Source: VRUE01 sp963762205
GTDB taxonomy: Bacteria > Actinomycetota > Thermoleophilia > Solirubrobacterales > 70-9
DNA length: 64,000 bases
NCBI GenBank assembly: GCA_963762205.1
Contig: CAVXJZ010000002.1
Location: 682,001-746,000 of the forward strand
Direction: 5' to 3'
Shown here in pieces: positions 27,671 through 37,300 of this stretch. Within the stretch, counting starts at the first letter, position 1. Each line of letters opens with the position of its first letter. A program made the translations under genes and the position numbers. The notes beneath the pieces are model-generated. The model was not told where the DNA came from. It searched no databases and saw only the letters and a program-made list of their open reading frames with translations.

Positions 27671-29335
27671 TCAGGCCGCCCTCCGCGAGCGCTCGACCCG
27701 GCGCAGGCCCTCGATCCAGGCGTCGGCGTCGATCTCGCCCCCGATCAGGGCGGCGAGGCCCTCGAGCGCGTCGGCCGGGCAGCCCGCCGCCGAGATCGCC
27801 TCGGCCAGCAGGGGAACGGCGTCGAGGCCCTCCGAGGCCTGCCCGATGATCCGCGGGATCTCCTCGACCGGGGTGCCACCGCCCAGCAGTTCCCCGGCGC
27901 GGCGGTTGCGGCTGTTGGGGGCCATCATCGTCGCGGTCAGATCGCCGACTCCGGCCAGGCCGGAGAAGGTCTCGAGGTCGGCGCCCCGCTCGATCGCGTA
28001 GCCGGTGCACTCGCGCCAGACCTCGGCGGCGGCGATCCCGGCCGCGTTGAGTCCGTGGGGCTCGGCCGCCGCGGCTGCCAGCGCGGCCGCGTTCTTGGCG
28101 GCGCCGGCCATCTCGACGCCGGTCACGTCCCGCGAGCGCTCGCAGACGAGGCCGGCGCCGTCGAAGACCTCGCCGAGCTGGCTGCGCAGGTCGGCGTCGG
28201 CCGTGCCGAGCACGAGGGCCGCCGAGCCGGAGACCGCCTCGCGGGCGTGCGCGGGGCCGCCGAGGCAGGCGATCGCGCGGGCGCGGACCCGCTCGCCGAC
28301 GTACTCGGCGGGCAGTTGGCCCAGCGGCGCGATCAGCCCCTTGGTCAACAGCAGCACGGCGGCCCGATCGCCGACCCGGTCGGCGATCGCGCCGACCGCC
28401 TGGGGCAGCGAGCTCGAGGGGATCGCGAGGCAGACGAGGTCGAGGCCGGCGAGCTCGATCTTGCCCGCCTGGCGCACCCGCAGCGAGCCGGGCAACGGAA
28501 CGCCGGGCAGGTAGCGGCCGTTCTCGCGGGCGGCATCCAGCTCGGCGGCCTGCTTGCCGGTGCGGGTGCCGAGCTGGACGTCGAGGCCGCCGCGGGCGAG
28601 CAGCACCGCGACCGCCGTCCCCCAGCTGCCGGCGCCGATCACGGCGGCGCGGCGCATCGGCGGCAGGCCGCCGAGGTCCTCCCACTGCAGCTCGACGTTG
28701 GGCCAGATCCGCGTCGTCACCGTCTCGGCCAGCGCCCGCGAGGGAGCCGCGGCCCGCGGGAAGGTCATCGCCCTGCCGAGCCTCACCTTGACCTTGCGGG
28801 GCCGGATCCGCCAGCCGCGGCGCACCTCTTCGGTGCCGAGCACGGCGGCGGGGATGACGGCGGCGCCGGTCTCCAGCGCCAGGCGACCGACGCCGCGCCT
28901 GGGCGCCGCCAGGGCGCCCGTCCGGATCCGCGTCCCCTCGGGGAAGATGCAGACGGTGCCGCCGCGCTCGACGACGAGGCGGGCGGTCTCCACCGACTCC
29001 TCGTCGGACTCGCCGCGGCGGATCGGGAAGGCGCCGAGTCGGGAGAGGATCCAGGCCTGCCAGCGGCGCTCGAAGAGCTCGACCTTGGCCACGTAGTTCA
29101 TCGGCCGCCGCCAGGGCAGGGCGCCGCCGATCGCGAAGGGGTCGAGGAAGCTGCGGTGGTTGGCGGCGACGATCAGCCCGCCGTCGAGGCGGGCGTGCTC
29201 GCGACCCTGGCGGGCATAGCGGAAGTAGACGAGGAAGAACGGCGTCATGAAGACCCTGGCCAGCAGGTAGAGCAGCCGGTTGACACCGTGACGGCGGGTG
29301 TACTCGTGGTAGCGGGCGAGGCGCTCGGGGGTCAC
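27671..29335 (-). CDS. Fused 1-acylglycerol-3-phosphate acyltransferase and glycerol-3-phosphate dehydrogenase (PlsC-GpsA)
   Basis: One 554-residue frame carries two phospholipid enzymes. Residues about 1-225 are a PlsC/LPLAT acyltransferase with the catalytic NHRSFLD motif and FPEGTR. Residues about 230-554 are NAD(P)H-dependent glycerol-3-phosphate dehydrogenase, opening with the Rossmann motif VIGAGSWGTAVAVLLA, and containing GGPAHAREA, the catalytic lysine in GAAKNAAALA, and a GLAGVGDLTATMMAPNSRNRR segment. GpsA makes sn-glycerol-3-phosphate and PlsC acylates its acylated product, so the fusion joins two steps of phosphatidate synthesis. The start is GTG 29335. There is no stop or restart signal between the halves, though a methionine just before the Rossmann motif could allow internal initiation. 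Confidence 0.93.
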   Translation of the reverse strand: MTPERLARYHEYTRRHGVNRLLYLLARVFMTPFFLVYFRYARQGREHARLDGGLIVAANHRSFLDPFAIGGALPWRRPMNYVAKVELFERRWQAWILSRLGAFPIRRGESDEESVETARLVVERGGTVCIFPEGTRIRTGALAAPRRGVGRLALETGAAVIPAAVLGTEEVRRGWRIRPRKVKVRLGRAMTFPRAAAPSRALAETVTTRIWPNVELQWEDLGGLPPMRRAAVIGAGSWGTAVAVLLARGGLDVQLGTRTGKQAAELDAARENGRYLPGVPLPGSLRVRQAGKIELAGLDLVCLAIPSSSLPQAVGAIADRVGDRAAVLLLTKGLIAPLGQLPAEYVGERVRARAIACLGGPAHAREAVSGSAALVLGTADADLRSQLGEVFDGAGLVCERSRDVTGVEMAGAAKNAAALAAAAAEPHGLNAAGIAAAEVWRECTGYAIERGADLETFSGLAGVGDLTATMMAPNSRNRRAGELLGGGTPVEEIPRIIGQASEGLDAVPLLAEAISAAGCPADALEGLAALIGGEIDADAWIEGLRRVERSRRAA

Positions 29336-29403
29336 CCAAGGGGCTACACGGTGCGCCCCGCGCGGTTACCGGGCAGGAGGCCGCGGGCGCCGGGCGCCGG
29401 CCC

Positions 29404-30408
29404 TCACCAGGCGCGCTCGATCAGCGCGGTCAGCTGCCCGCGATCGGGCGCGCCGGGTGTGAAGGCGAGCTCGGGCCGGGCGAGGATCGCCTCGACGGCC
29501 TGCTCCAGCCGCCCGCGCTCGGCGCCGACCGAGCCGAGGCCGGGTGGGTCGCCGCCGAGCTCGAGGATGCGCTCCTCGATGCGGTCGGGCTCGGTGCTTA
29601 TCGCCGCCGCCAGGGCCGCGATCTCGTCCGGGGCGCGCGGCTCCATGAAGGCCATCGCCCGCGGCAGGATGCCGGCGTTGGTCTCGGCGTGGGGGCTGCC
29701 GCAGACCCGCACCAGCGTCTGGCAGACGACGTGGTGGATCGCGAACATGCCGGAGTCGATCGCGTAGCCGGCGAGGATCGCGCCGAGGGCAAGGGCACCG
29801 CGATCGCGGCTCTCGCGGCCTTCGTCGAGCGCGCCCGCGATCAGCTCCGCCCCGCGCAGCGCAGCCATCCGCGAGATCGGGTTGGCGAACGGGGTGTAGA
29901 GCGAGTCGGCGGCGTGCGCGAGCGCGTTCATCGCGCTGGCCCGCAGGCGCGACTCGGCGTGGCCGGTCATCGCCTCCGGCGCCGCGATCGCCAGGGCGGG
30001 CCGGACCAGGGCGGTGACTCGGTCCTCGGCGCCCGCCGGCAGGCGGTGGATCCCGGTCATCTCGGCGCCGGAGAGCGTCGTCGGCACCGCCGCCACCTCG
30101 GCCCCGCTCACCGCCGCGATCGCCTTGGCGGTGTCGATCACCCGCCCGCCACCGAAGGCGACCAGGCGGCTGGAGCCCGCCGCGTCGAGCAGCGCAGCCG
30201 CCGTCTCGGGCACCTGGCCCGGGGAGACGACGTGGACGGCGCCGGCCGCCTCGCGAAGCAGCTCGGCCTCGCCGGCGGCGCGCGCGGTGGTGAACAGCTC
30301 GAAGGACTCGAAGCCGTGCTCGGCGAGCAGCTCGGGGGCGTCGCGCAACCCCGCCTCCCGGAAGACGATCGTCCGCCCGGCGTCGCGCCAGGTGAAGTCG
30401 GAGATCAC
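29404..30408 (-). CDS. Iron-containing alcohol dehydrogenase family, maleylacetate reductase-like
   Basis: The 334-residue protein has the family's NAD-binding GGGRVIDTAKAIAA, the AVPTTLSGAEMT segment, and metal-site histidines in NALAHAADSLY, MFAIHHVVCQTL and GSPHAETNA. Its length and HHVV-type motifs fit maleylacetate reductases, which feed aromatic ring-cleavage products into the 3-oxoadipate pathway. The directly upstream gene is a ring-cleavage dioxygenase, 17 bases away, which supports this reading. A general alcohol dehydrogenase remains possible. Confidence 0.82.
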   Translation of the reverse strand: MISDFTWRDAGRTIVFREAGLRDAPELLAEHGFESFELFTTARAAGEAELLREAAGAVHVVSPGQVPETAAALLDAAGSSRLVAFGGGRVIDTAKAIAAVSGAEVAAVPTTLSGAEMTGIHRLPAGAEDRVTALVRPALAIAAPEAMTGHAESRLRASAMNALAHAADSLYTPFANPISRMAALRGAELIAGALDEGRESRDRGALALGAILAGYAIDSGMFAIHHVVCQTLVRVCGSPHAETNAGILPRAMAFMEPRAPDEIAALAAAISTEPDRIEERILELGGDPPGLGSVGAERGRLEQAVEAILARPELAFTPGAPDRGQLTALIERAW

Positions 30409-30425
30409 GGGCGTCCGGGGACTGC

Positions 30426-31331
30426 TCAGCCCCGGGGGTTGACGACCGGGCGGAGGTTCGGCTCCACCTCGTCGCGCAGGTGCTCGAAGTCGGGCGGCAG
30501 CGAGAGCTTCTCGCCCAGGTGCTCGACCGGCTCGTCGACGGTGAAGCCCGGGCCGAGAGTCGCAATCTCGAAGAGGACGCCGCTCGGCTCGCGGAAGTAG
30601 ATCGATTTGAAGTAGAAGCGGTCGATCACCGGTGTCGGCCGGGCGCCGGCGTAGGTCGCGCGGTCGCGCCAGACCTCGTGCTCGCCGATCGTCGAGGCCC
30701 AGGCGATGTGGTGGACGCTGCCGGCGCCCTGCACGGCGCCCTCGGCGGGCGGCTCGTCATATATGTAGAGGCCGCCGCGCCCGGTGCCGCGCGCCTCCCA
30801 GCCCTCGCCGGCGCGCTCGAGCTCGAGCGCTTCGAGCAGCGCCTCGCTGGCCGGCGGCTCGGCGCTGTAGGCGCGGGCGGCGTGGAAGCCCTGCAGGGCG
30901 ACCTCGGCCGGCACCTCGGGGTGGTTGGCGATCAGCGGCTCGTCGGTGACGTCGACGACCGCCAGCTCGTGCTCGAGGCCCTCGGGGTCGGAGAAGACCA
31001 GGCTCTCGTCCCCCCGCTCGGGCTCGATCCCGTTGGCGGCGAGGCGCTTCTCCCAGAAGTCGAGCGCCTCGGTCGAGGCGACCCGCCAGACGATGCGGTG
31101 CACGTCACCCGCCCCGGCCCTTCCCGGCGGCACCCCGGGGAACTCGAAGAAGGTGAGGTCGGAGCCGGCGCTGCCCTTCTCGTCGGCGAAGAAGAGGTGG
31201 TAGACGGTGGGCTGGTCCTGGTTGACGGTTTTCTTGACCAGGCGCAGGCCGAGGACCCCCGCGTAGAAGTCGACGTTGTCCTGCGCGTCCGAGGTGATCG
31301 CCGTGATGTGGTGGATGCCCTCGAGTTTCAT
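30426..31331 (-). CDS. Ring-cleaving dioxygenase of the glyoxalase fold (MhqO-like)
   Basis: The 301-residue protein starts at ATG 31331 (MKLEGIHHITAITSDAQDNV), with a GGGAG element before it. Two vicinal-oxygen-chelate repeats are visible (about 5-140 and 150-290), with metal-ligand candidates in GIHHIT, GSVHHIAW, and PSGVLFEIAT. The family acts on hydroquinones, as MhqO does in quinone stress in Bacillus. Together with the maleylacetate reductase-like gene that follows, it suggests a hydroquinone detoxification or degradation unit. Confidence 0.85.
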   Translation of the reverse strand: MKLEGIHHITAITSDAQDNVDFYAGVLGLRLVKKTVNQDQPTVYHLFFADEKGSAGSDLTFFEFPGVPPGRAGAGDVHRIVWRVASTEALDFWEKRLAANGIEPERGDESLVFSDPEGLEHELAVVDVTDEPLIANHPEVPAEVALQGFHAARAYSAEPPASEALLEALELERAGEGWEARGTGRGGLYIYDEPPAEGAVQGAGSVHHIAWASTIGEHEVWRDRATYAGARPTPVIDRFYFKSIYFREPSGVLFEIATLGPGFTVDEPVEHLGEKLSLPPDFEHLRDEVEPNLRPVVNPRG

Positions 31332-31377
31332 TGGCCGCTCCCTCGGAGTTTGGGTTGGTGACGTATAGCATCCCCGC

Positions 31378-32751
31378 ATGAGCCGCGGTCGCCGACGTTG
31401 GGTCAAAGCGCTGATCGCGTTCGGCTCGATCCTCGCCTTCCTCAGCGTCTTCGCTATCTGGGTCGAACGGCAGGCGCTCAACACCGACGACTGGGTGCAG
31501 ACCAGCGACAGGCTGATCCGGAACGAAACGATCCGCTCGACCCTGGCCGACTACCTCGTCGACCAGCTCTACACCAACGTCGACATCGAAGAAGAACTCG
31601 AGTCGATCCTCCCCGGCGAAACGAAGGAGCTCGCCGGCCCGGTCTCCGGCGGCCTGCGCTCGGTCGCCGGCGACGGCGCCGAAAGGCTGCTGGAAACGTC
31701 GACCGCGCAGAACCTCTGGGAGGACGCCAACCGCACCGCCCACGAACAGCTCGTCGCGGTGCTCGAGGACAAAAAGGACGCGGTCTCCACCGAAAACGGC
31801 GAGGTCAAGCTGGCGCTGGGCAGCCTGGTCACGAACCTCGCCGACCAGGTCGGGATCGGCGCCAAACTGGCCGAAAAACTCCCCCCGGACGCGGCCGAGG
31901 TGACGATCCTGCGCTCCGACCAGCTGAAGACGGCGCAGAACATCGCCGCGGCGCTGAAGGGGCTGGCGATTCTCCTCTCGCTGCTGACCTTCGTCGCCTT
32001 CGGCCTGGCGATCTACCTCTCGCGCGGCGAACGCTGGGTGACCGTGCTCTTCTGCGGGATCGGCCTGGTCGCCGCAGGCTTCGCCGTGATCGTCGCCCGC
32101 GAGGTCGCCGGCGGGATCGTCGTCGGCCAGCTCGTCGACCAGGACAGCGTCAGGCCGGCCGCCGACCAGACCTGGTCGATCGCGACCTCGCTGATGACCA
32201 GCATCGCGACGACGGTGATCGTGATCGGCGTCCTCTTCGGGGTCGCCGGCTGGCTCGCCTCGCCGACCGGCTCGGCGCGGACGACCCGCCGCTACATGGC
32301 CCCGGCGCTGCGCGACTTCCCCGCCTACGTCTACGCGGGCCTGGCGGTGATCGTCGGCATCTACTTCCTCTCGGCGCCGACCCAGAACCTGCGCTCCTTC
32401 CTCACGACCCTGGTGATCGCGGGGATGACCGCCTTCGGCATCCACGAGCTGCGCCGGCAGGCGAACGAGGAATACCCCGACATCACCTACGACGACCTCT
32501 TCGGCTCGACCCGGGATCGCTTCGTCGGCGCGGTCAGGAGCGGCAGCGCCAACATCGGGGAGCGGGCCTCGAAGCTGAAGATGCCCGACGTGGGGCGCCC
32601 CGATGGCGGCGATGGCGGCCAGGGGCCGGTGGATGCCGAGGATGCCCGCCTGGCGCGGCTGGAGCGGCTGGCGGACCTGCACCAGAAGGGCGTCCTCAAC
32701 GACGAGGAGCTGGCCGCCGAGAAGGCCCGCCTGCTGAATGCAGACGATTGA
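31378..32751 (+). CDS. Membrane protein with C-terminal SHOCT domain
   Basis: A 457-residue protein with one N-terminal helix (about 10-28), an extracytoplasmic region of about 180 residues, then four to five helices (about 195-350), and a cytosolic tail ending in a SHOCT motif (ARLERLADLHQKGVLNDEEL). The overall layout matches uncharacterised actinobacterial membrane proteins. SHOCT is a short oligomerisation or localisation domain. Its stop overlaps the following gene's start by 14 bases. Function unknown. Confidence 0.75.
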   Translation: MSRGRRRWVKALIAFGSILAFLSVFAIWVERQALNTDDWVQTSDRLIRNETIRSTLADYLVDQLYTNVDIEEELESILPGETKELAGPVSGGLRSVAGDGAERLLETSTAQNLWEDANRTAHEQLVAVLEDKKDAVSTENGEVKLALGSLVTNLADQVGIGAKLAEKLPPDAAEVTILRSDQLKTAQNIAAALKGLAILLSLLTFVAFGLAIYLSRGERWVTVLFCGIGLVAAGFAVIVAREVAGGIVVGQLVDQDSVRPAADQTWSIATSLMTSIATTVIVIGVLFGVAGWLASPTGSARTTRRYMAPALRDFPAYVYAGLAVIVGIYFLSAPTQNLRSFLTTLVIAGMTAFGIHELRRQANEEYPDITYDDLFGSTRDRFVGAVRSGSANIGERASKLKMPDVGRPDGGDGGQGPVDAEDARLARLERLADLHQKGVLNDEELAAEKARLLNADD

Positions 32752-33079
32752 GGTCTCGCGCAGGCTCGCGATCTGGACCGTCGTCGGCGTCTGCGTCCTG
32801 AGTGCGGCCGTCGGCGCGAGCATCGCCCTGGTGGCGGAAACGGGGCCGGCCGGCGGGCGGGGCGAGCGCGGCGCGACCGGCCCCCGGGGCCTGCGCGGCC
32901 CGGAAGCCACCGTCGAAGCGCCCGACTACGGCTTCATCGAATCCGAAGTCGAAGACCTCGCCCGCGAGCTCGGCGACATCAACGCCACCGAAGGCCGCCT
33001 CGACGAACTCGAAAAGGACCTCTCCGACACCGAAGAAACCGTCGGCGAACTCTGCCTCGAACTGGAAGTGTTCTGCTGA
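32738..33079 (+). CDS. Small anchored protein with collagen-like GXX repeats and a coiled coil
   Basis: The 113-residue protein has an N-terminal membrane helix (about 11-33), then six Gly-X-X triplets (GPAGGRGERGATGPRGLRGP), then an acidic helical stretch predicted to be a coiled coil (EVEDLARELGDINATEG onwards), ending with two cysteines (ELCLELEVFC). A short collagen-like stalk followed by a coiled coil could trimerise outside the cell. Overlap with the SHOCT gene implies co-expression. Function unknown. Confidence 0.65.
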   Translation: MQTIEVSRRLAIWTVVGVCVLSAAVGASIALVAETGPAGGRGERGATGPRGLRGPEATVEAPDYGFIESEVEDLARELGDINATEGRLDELEKDLSDTEETVGELCLELEVFC

Positions 33080-33108
33080 GGCGGACGGCGCGAATCGCGG
33101 CCGATCGA

Positions 33109-33181
33109 AGCCCGCCTCCGGGATCGAACCGGAAACCTCCTGATTACAAATCAGGTGCTCTACCAGTTGAGCTAGGCGGGC
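33109..33181 (-). tRNA. tRNA-Thr (anticodon TGT)
   Basis: Read on the minus strand, the sequence folds into a complete cloverleaf: acceptor stem GCCCGCC/GGCGGGC, D arm GCTC...GAGC, anticodon stem CCTGA/TCAGG with loop TTTGTAA, and T arm TCCGG/CCGGA with TTCGATC. The anticodon TGT reads ACA threonine codons. The discriminator base is T and the 3' CCA is not encoded. Length is 73 with the discriminator. Confidence 0.95.
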
Positions 33182-33190
33182 AGTTCGCCG

Positions 33191-33196
33191 AATATA
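33191..33196 (-). promoter_or_regulatory. Possible -10 element for tRNA-Thr
   Basis: TATATT on the minus strand lies nine bases upstream of the tRNA 5' end in an otherwise GC-rich region, where a -10 box would be expected. No well-spaced TTGACA-like -35 element is visible, so support is weak. Confidence 0.3.
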
Positions 33197-33202
33197 GACG
33201 CC

Positions 33203-34208
33203 ATGGATGCAGGAGAGAGTCGATGCCGGTTTCGGTTCCTGCAGCCGGGCGAGGGACGCGTGCTCGCCGAGGCGATCCGCGTCGCCTACGGGGACAGCTA
33301 CGACGTGCCCTGGGTCTACGACCGCGACGCGGTGGACGCGCGGCTCGCGGCGGGCACCTACGTCTCCTGCGTCGCCGAGACCGCCGGCGGCGAGCTGCTC
33401 TGCCACGAGGGGATGAGCCTGGCGGCGGCCGGCGACGCGGTCGCCCACGCCGGCCAGGCGGTGACGATGCCCGCCGCCCGCGGCCACCATCTCTTCACCC
33501 GCACCAAGCGCTTCCTCATGGACTGGGCCCAGGGGGAGGGCCTGGCGGGCCTCTTCAGCGAGGCGACCGCCGCCCACCCCTACAGCCAGAAGGCCAACGT
33601 CCAGCTCGGCGCCTACGAGACCGGCTTCCTGCTCGGCTGGATCCCGGCGAGCGTCTCCAACGATGCCGCCGCGGCCGAGAGGCCGAAGCGCCAGTCGGCG
33701 GCCCTCTTCTACTCCAAGCTCAACGACGGACACGAGCGCGAGGTCTACGCCCCGCCCCGCCACCACGAGATCATCGGCCAGACGCTCGAGCTCTGCGAGC
33801 TGCGCGGCAGCCTCGCCCACGCTCCCGCCGAGACCGAGCTACCGCCCCGCACCGAGCTCCACGTCGAGGTCAACGCCGACCACAACCTCGCCCTGATCAC
33901 GGTCAGGACGCCGGGCGCCGACCTCGAGGCCGAGATCGCGGCCGAGCGCCACCACCTCTTCCACACCAAGAACCTCGACGCCGTCTACCTCGACCTCCCC
34001 CTCGAGAACCCCGCCACCGCCCTCGTCGCCGACCACCTCGAGCGCCTCGGCGTCTCCTACGCCGGCGTCTTCCCCAACCACCACGTCGACGGCGACGTCC
34101 TCCGCATGCAGTCCCTGCACCGCGTGCGGGTCAGTTCCGGACGATGTCGCCACGGCCTCCGAGCACGGGCGGGAACTGCTCGAGTACGTGCTGGACGACC
34201 TACGGTAG
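33203..34208 (+). CDS. GNAT-like N-acyltransferase family protein, with an apparent frameshift near the 3' end
   Basis: The N-terminal half looks like a GNAT fold (AEAIRVAYGDSYDVPWVYDR, then AVTMPAARGHHLFTRTKRFL and SEATAAHPYSQKANVQLGAYETGFLLG). The C-terminal half contains AERHHLFHTKNLDAVYLDLP and VSYAGVFPNHHVDGD. As written, the end runs into an arginine-rich tail from about residue 312. Removing one base near 34130-34140 gives VPDDVATASEHGRELLEYVL and a stop at 34208 (334 residues). The substrate is unknown; similar proteins are often annotated only as GNAT family. Confidence 0.7.
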
Positions 34209-34351
34209 ATGGCTCGCAACGCAGGTGCCGCGAACGGGACCACGCACGGTGAGTGGCCGAGCCGCTCGCACGACCGCTCCGGCGCGTAGCAGTCCGCAAT
34301 TCCCCCAGGATCTAAGGTGTTGCTCGCACGCCTGGCGGCGGGAGCCGGCAC

Positions 34352-37300
34352 TTGCCTGATCTGAACCCCGGACCGAGAGATCACCTGCTTACCCGTGCAC
34401 TACGGGAGGCAACTGCTGGACTCGATCCTGAGCTGGTTGCTGAGGAGGCGCTCGATCCCGCCGAGGCGCCGAACAGGCTCGCCCGCCACCTGATGGCCGA
34501 GGTACGCCGTGCTCTCCATGAGGAGGACTCTGCCGATCTGCAGGCAGAGCGAATTAACGCGCTGCTCAATGGCGCCCTCCCGCCTGCCGATTCGGAAGCG
34601 GCAGAGGTCGTGTTGCCAGCACGGATCCTGCAGGGCATCAGTGAACGAACTCCGCTCGGTTCCGTCGCCCCGCTCCCGGCCCTTCCGTCGACACCGCTGT
34701 CCCAAAGCGATCTGCTGGTAAACGCAGAGGGCCAGCCGAATGTCGGCACCGAGCTCCGCCGAGAGCTTGCCAGCGCCGACTCGGTCGACCTCATCTGCGC
34801 CTTCGTGATCTGGTCTGGGGTACGCCAACTGCGTGAGGCGCTCGCGGACCTTGTCGCCCGCGGCGGCAAGGTGCGTGTCATCACAACCACCTACATGGGG
34901 GCCACCGAGAAACGTGCGGTGGATGAGCTGGCCCGCCTGGGGGCAGAGGTGCGCGTGGCGCTCGACGCACGCACAACCAAACTGCATGCAAAGGCCTGGC
35001 TGCTCGAGCGCGGCTCAGGGCTGAGCACAGCGTTTGTCGGCTCCTCCAATCTCTCCCATACGGCGCTATTCGACGGCCTCGAGTGGAATGTTCGGCTGTC
35101 GGCCGTCGACGCCGGCCATGTGATCGACCGGGTGCGGATGACATTCGCCAGCCACTGGGAGTCCGAGCATTTCGTTCCCTATGACCCCGAGCGTGACGGA
35201 GAGGAACTTTCCCGCGCCCTACGCGAACATGAGCGCCGCTCGGTCGGGAGCGCAACGACGATCGACTTCGCCAACCTCGACGTGCGTCCCTATCCGCACC
35301 AGCAGCGGATGCTCGACACACTGAAAGTGGAGCGCGAGCGCCACGGCCGCCATCGCAACCTCGTGGTCGCGGCAACCGGAACCGGCAAGACTGTCGTGGC
35401 CGCGCTCGACTACCGCGCGCTCTGCGAGGTCACGGGCTCCAGGCGTTCGCTTCTCTTCGTTGCCCACCGCGAGGAGATCCTGCGTCAGTCACTTGCGACC
35501 TTCCGTGCCGTGCTCCGCGACGGCTCGTTTGGCGAAATTCACGGCGGCGGCCAGATCGCCGACGGCAAGCACGTCTTCGCGATGATCCAGTCCCTGCAGG
35601 CGGAGCGGATCGAGCGACTCGATCCCGACGCCTTCAACGTCCTTATCGTCGACGAGTTCCATCACGCTGCAGCGTCTAGCTACGAGCTTCTGCTGGAGCG
35701 GTTGCAGCCGGCCGAGCTGCTCGGGCTGACAGCGACCCCGGAGCGCCTCGACGGGCGGGATGTCACCCACTGGTTCGGCGGTAGGACAGCCGTGGAGCTA
35801 CGCCTTTGGGAGGCGATCGACGAGGGCTTCCTGGTGCCGTTCCAATACTTTGGCGTCGCCGATGACACCGACCTCTCGGCGATCACCTGGCGCCGTGGTC
35901 GTTACGCGACCGAGGAGCTCAGCAACCTCTACAGTGGCGATGACCGGCGGGTAGCGAAGCTGCTCGAGGCAGTCAACAGGATCGTCCACGCTCCGGAATC
36001 GATGCGGGGACTCGGATTCTGCGTATCGGTGGAGCACGCTCGCTTCATGGCAAAGCGGTTCACCGAGGCGGGCCTAGAGAGCGTCGCGCTGAGCGGCGAG
36101 GACGACGCCGCCACCCGTTCCGCCGTGCTCGACCGACTCGGCCGCGGCGAGCTGCGATGTGTCTTCTCAGTCGAGGTGCTCGGCGAGGGCGTTGACGTCC
36201 CCGACGTCGACTGCCTGCTGCTCCTGCGCCCCACCGAGTCGGCGACCCTATTCACGCAACAACTCGGACGCGGATTGAGACGGGCCAAGGGGAAGAGCCA
36301 CCTCACCGTTATCGACCTGATCGGCCAGCACCGTGCCGAGTTTCGCTTCGAGGACAGGCTGCGGGCGATCGTCGATCCGCGGCGGGGGCGAGTCGCAGAG
36401 CAGGTGGAGCGCGGCTTCCCGTTTCTGCCGGCCGGCTGCGCGGTCGAGCTCGACCGCAAGAGTCACGAGATCGTCCTCAAGAACATCAGGGCCGCGGTCC
36501 AGCGGCGGCGCTGGGGTGCGTTGGTGCAAGACCTGGTCGATGCGCCGTCTGACACGACCTTGTTCGACTTCCTCGACCGTTACGACCTCGTGGTGGGCGA
36601 CCTTTACCGCAATCGCCATTCTTGGACCGAGCTCTGCCGCGAGGCAGGTCGAGAGATGCCAGCCAGCAAGCGATGCCGGGTTCGAGGCGCAGACCCTGGC
36701 AGCGCTAGGCAAGCTCACGCACATCGACGACCCCGAGCGTGTTCAGTTCTACTCCGAGGCCCTGGAATCGGCGGGACCCCCAAGCTTCAGACACAGACGA
36801 GCGGAGCCGGCGGTTGTTGACCATGCTCGCTTGGGGTCTCGGCTCCGGCAAGGAACACGAATCTCTCGAGCGCTTTTGTGCCGCGCTTTGGGCGGAGCCA
36901 ACGGTGCGAGACGAGCTGGTCGAGCTGCTCACTGTGCTGGACGCCCGCTCACGCACAGCGTCGCAGCCCTCGCCACTCGACCCCGAGATCCCCCTCGCAC
37001 TGCACGCGCGCTACACGCGCCAGGAGATCGTCGCAGCATTGGGCTTCGCGGAAGGCGCAAAGCCCAAAGTGACCCAGGGCGGCGTGCTCTGGGTCCCCGA
37101 GGCCAAGAGCGACGTCTTCTTCGTCGACCTGCGTAAGGCGGAGCGCGACTACTCGCCGACCACGATGTACCGGGATTACGCGATCAGCCGCGAGCTATTC
37201 CACTGGGAGTCGCAGTCGCGCCAGGCCCCACACCAGCCAACCGTCCGCCGCTACATAGAGCATGCCCAGCAGGGTACGAACGTCCTCCTCTTCGTCCGCG

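Noticed and set aside
33119..33180. The palindromic stretch near 33150 as a regulatory hairpin
   Set aside because: It is the anticodon arm of tRNA-Thr.
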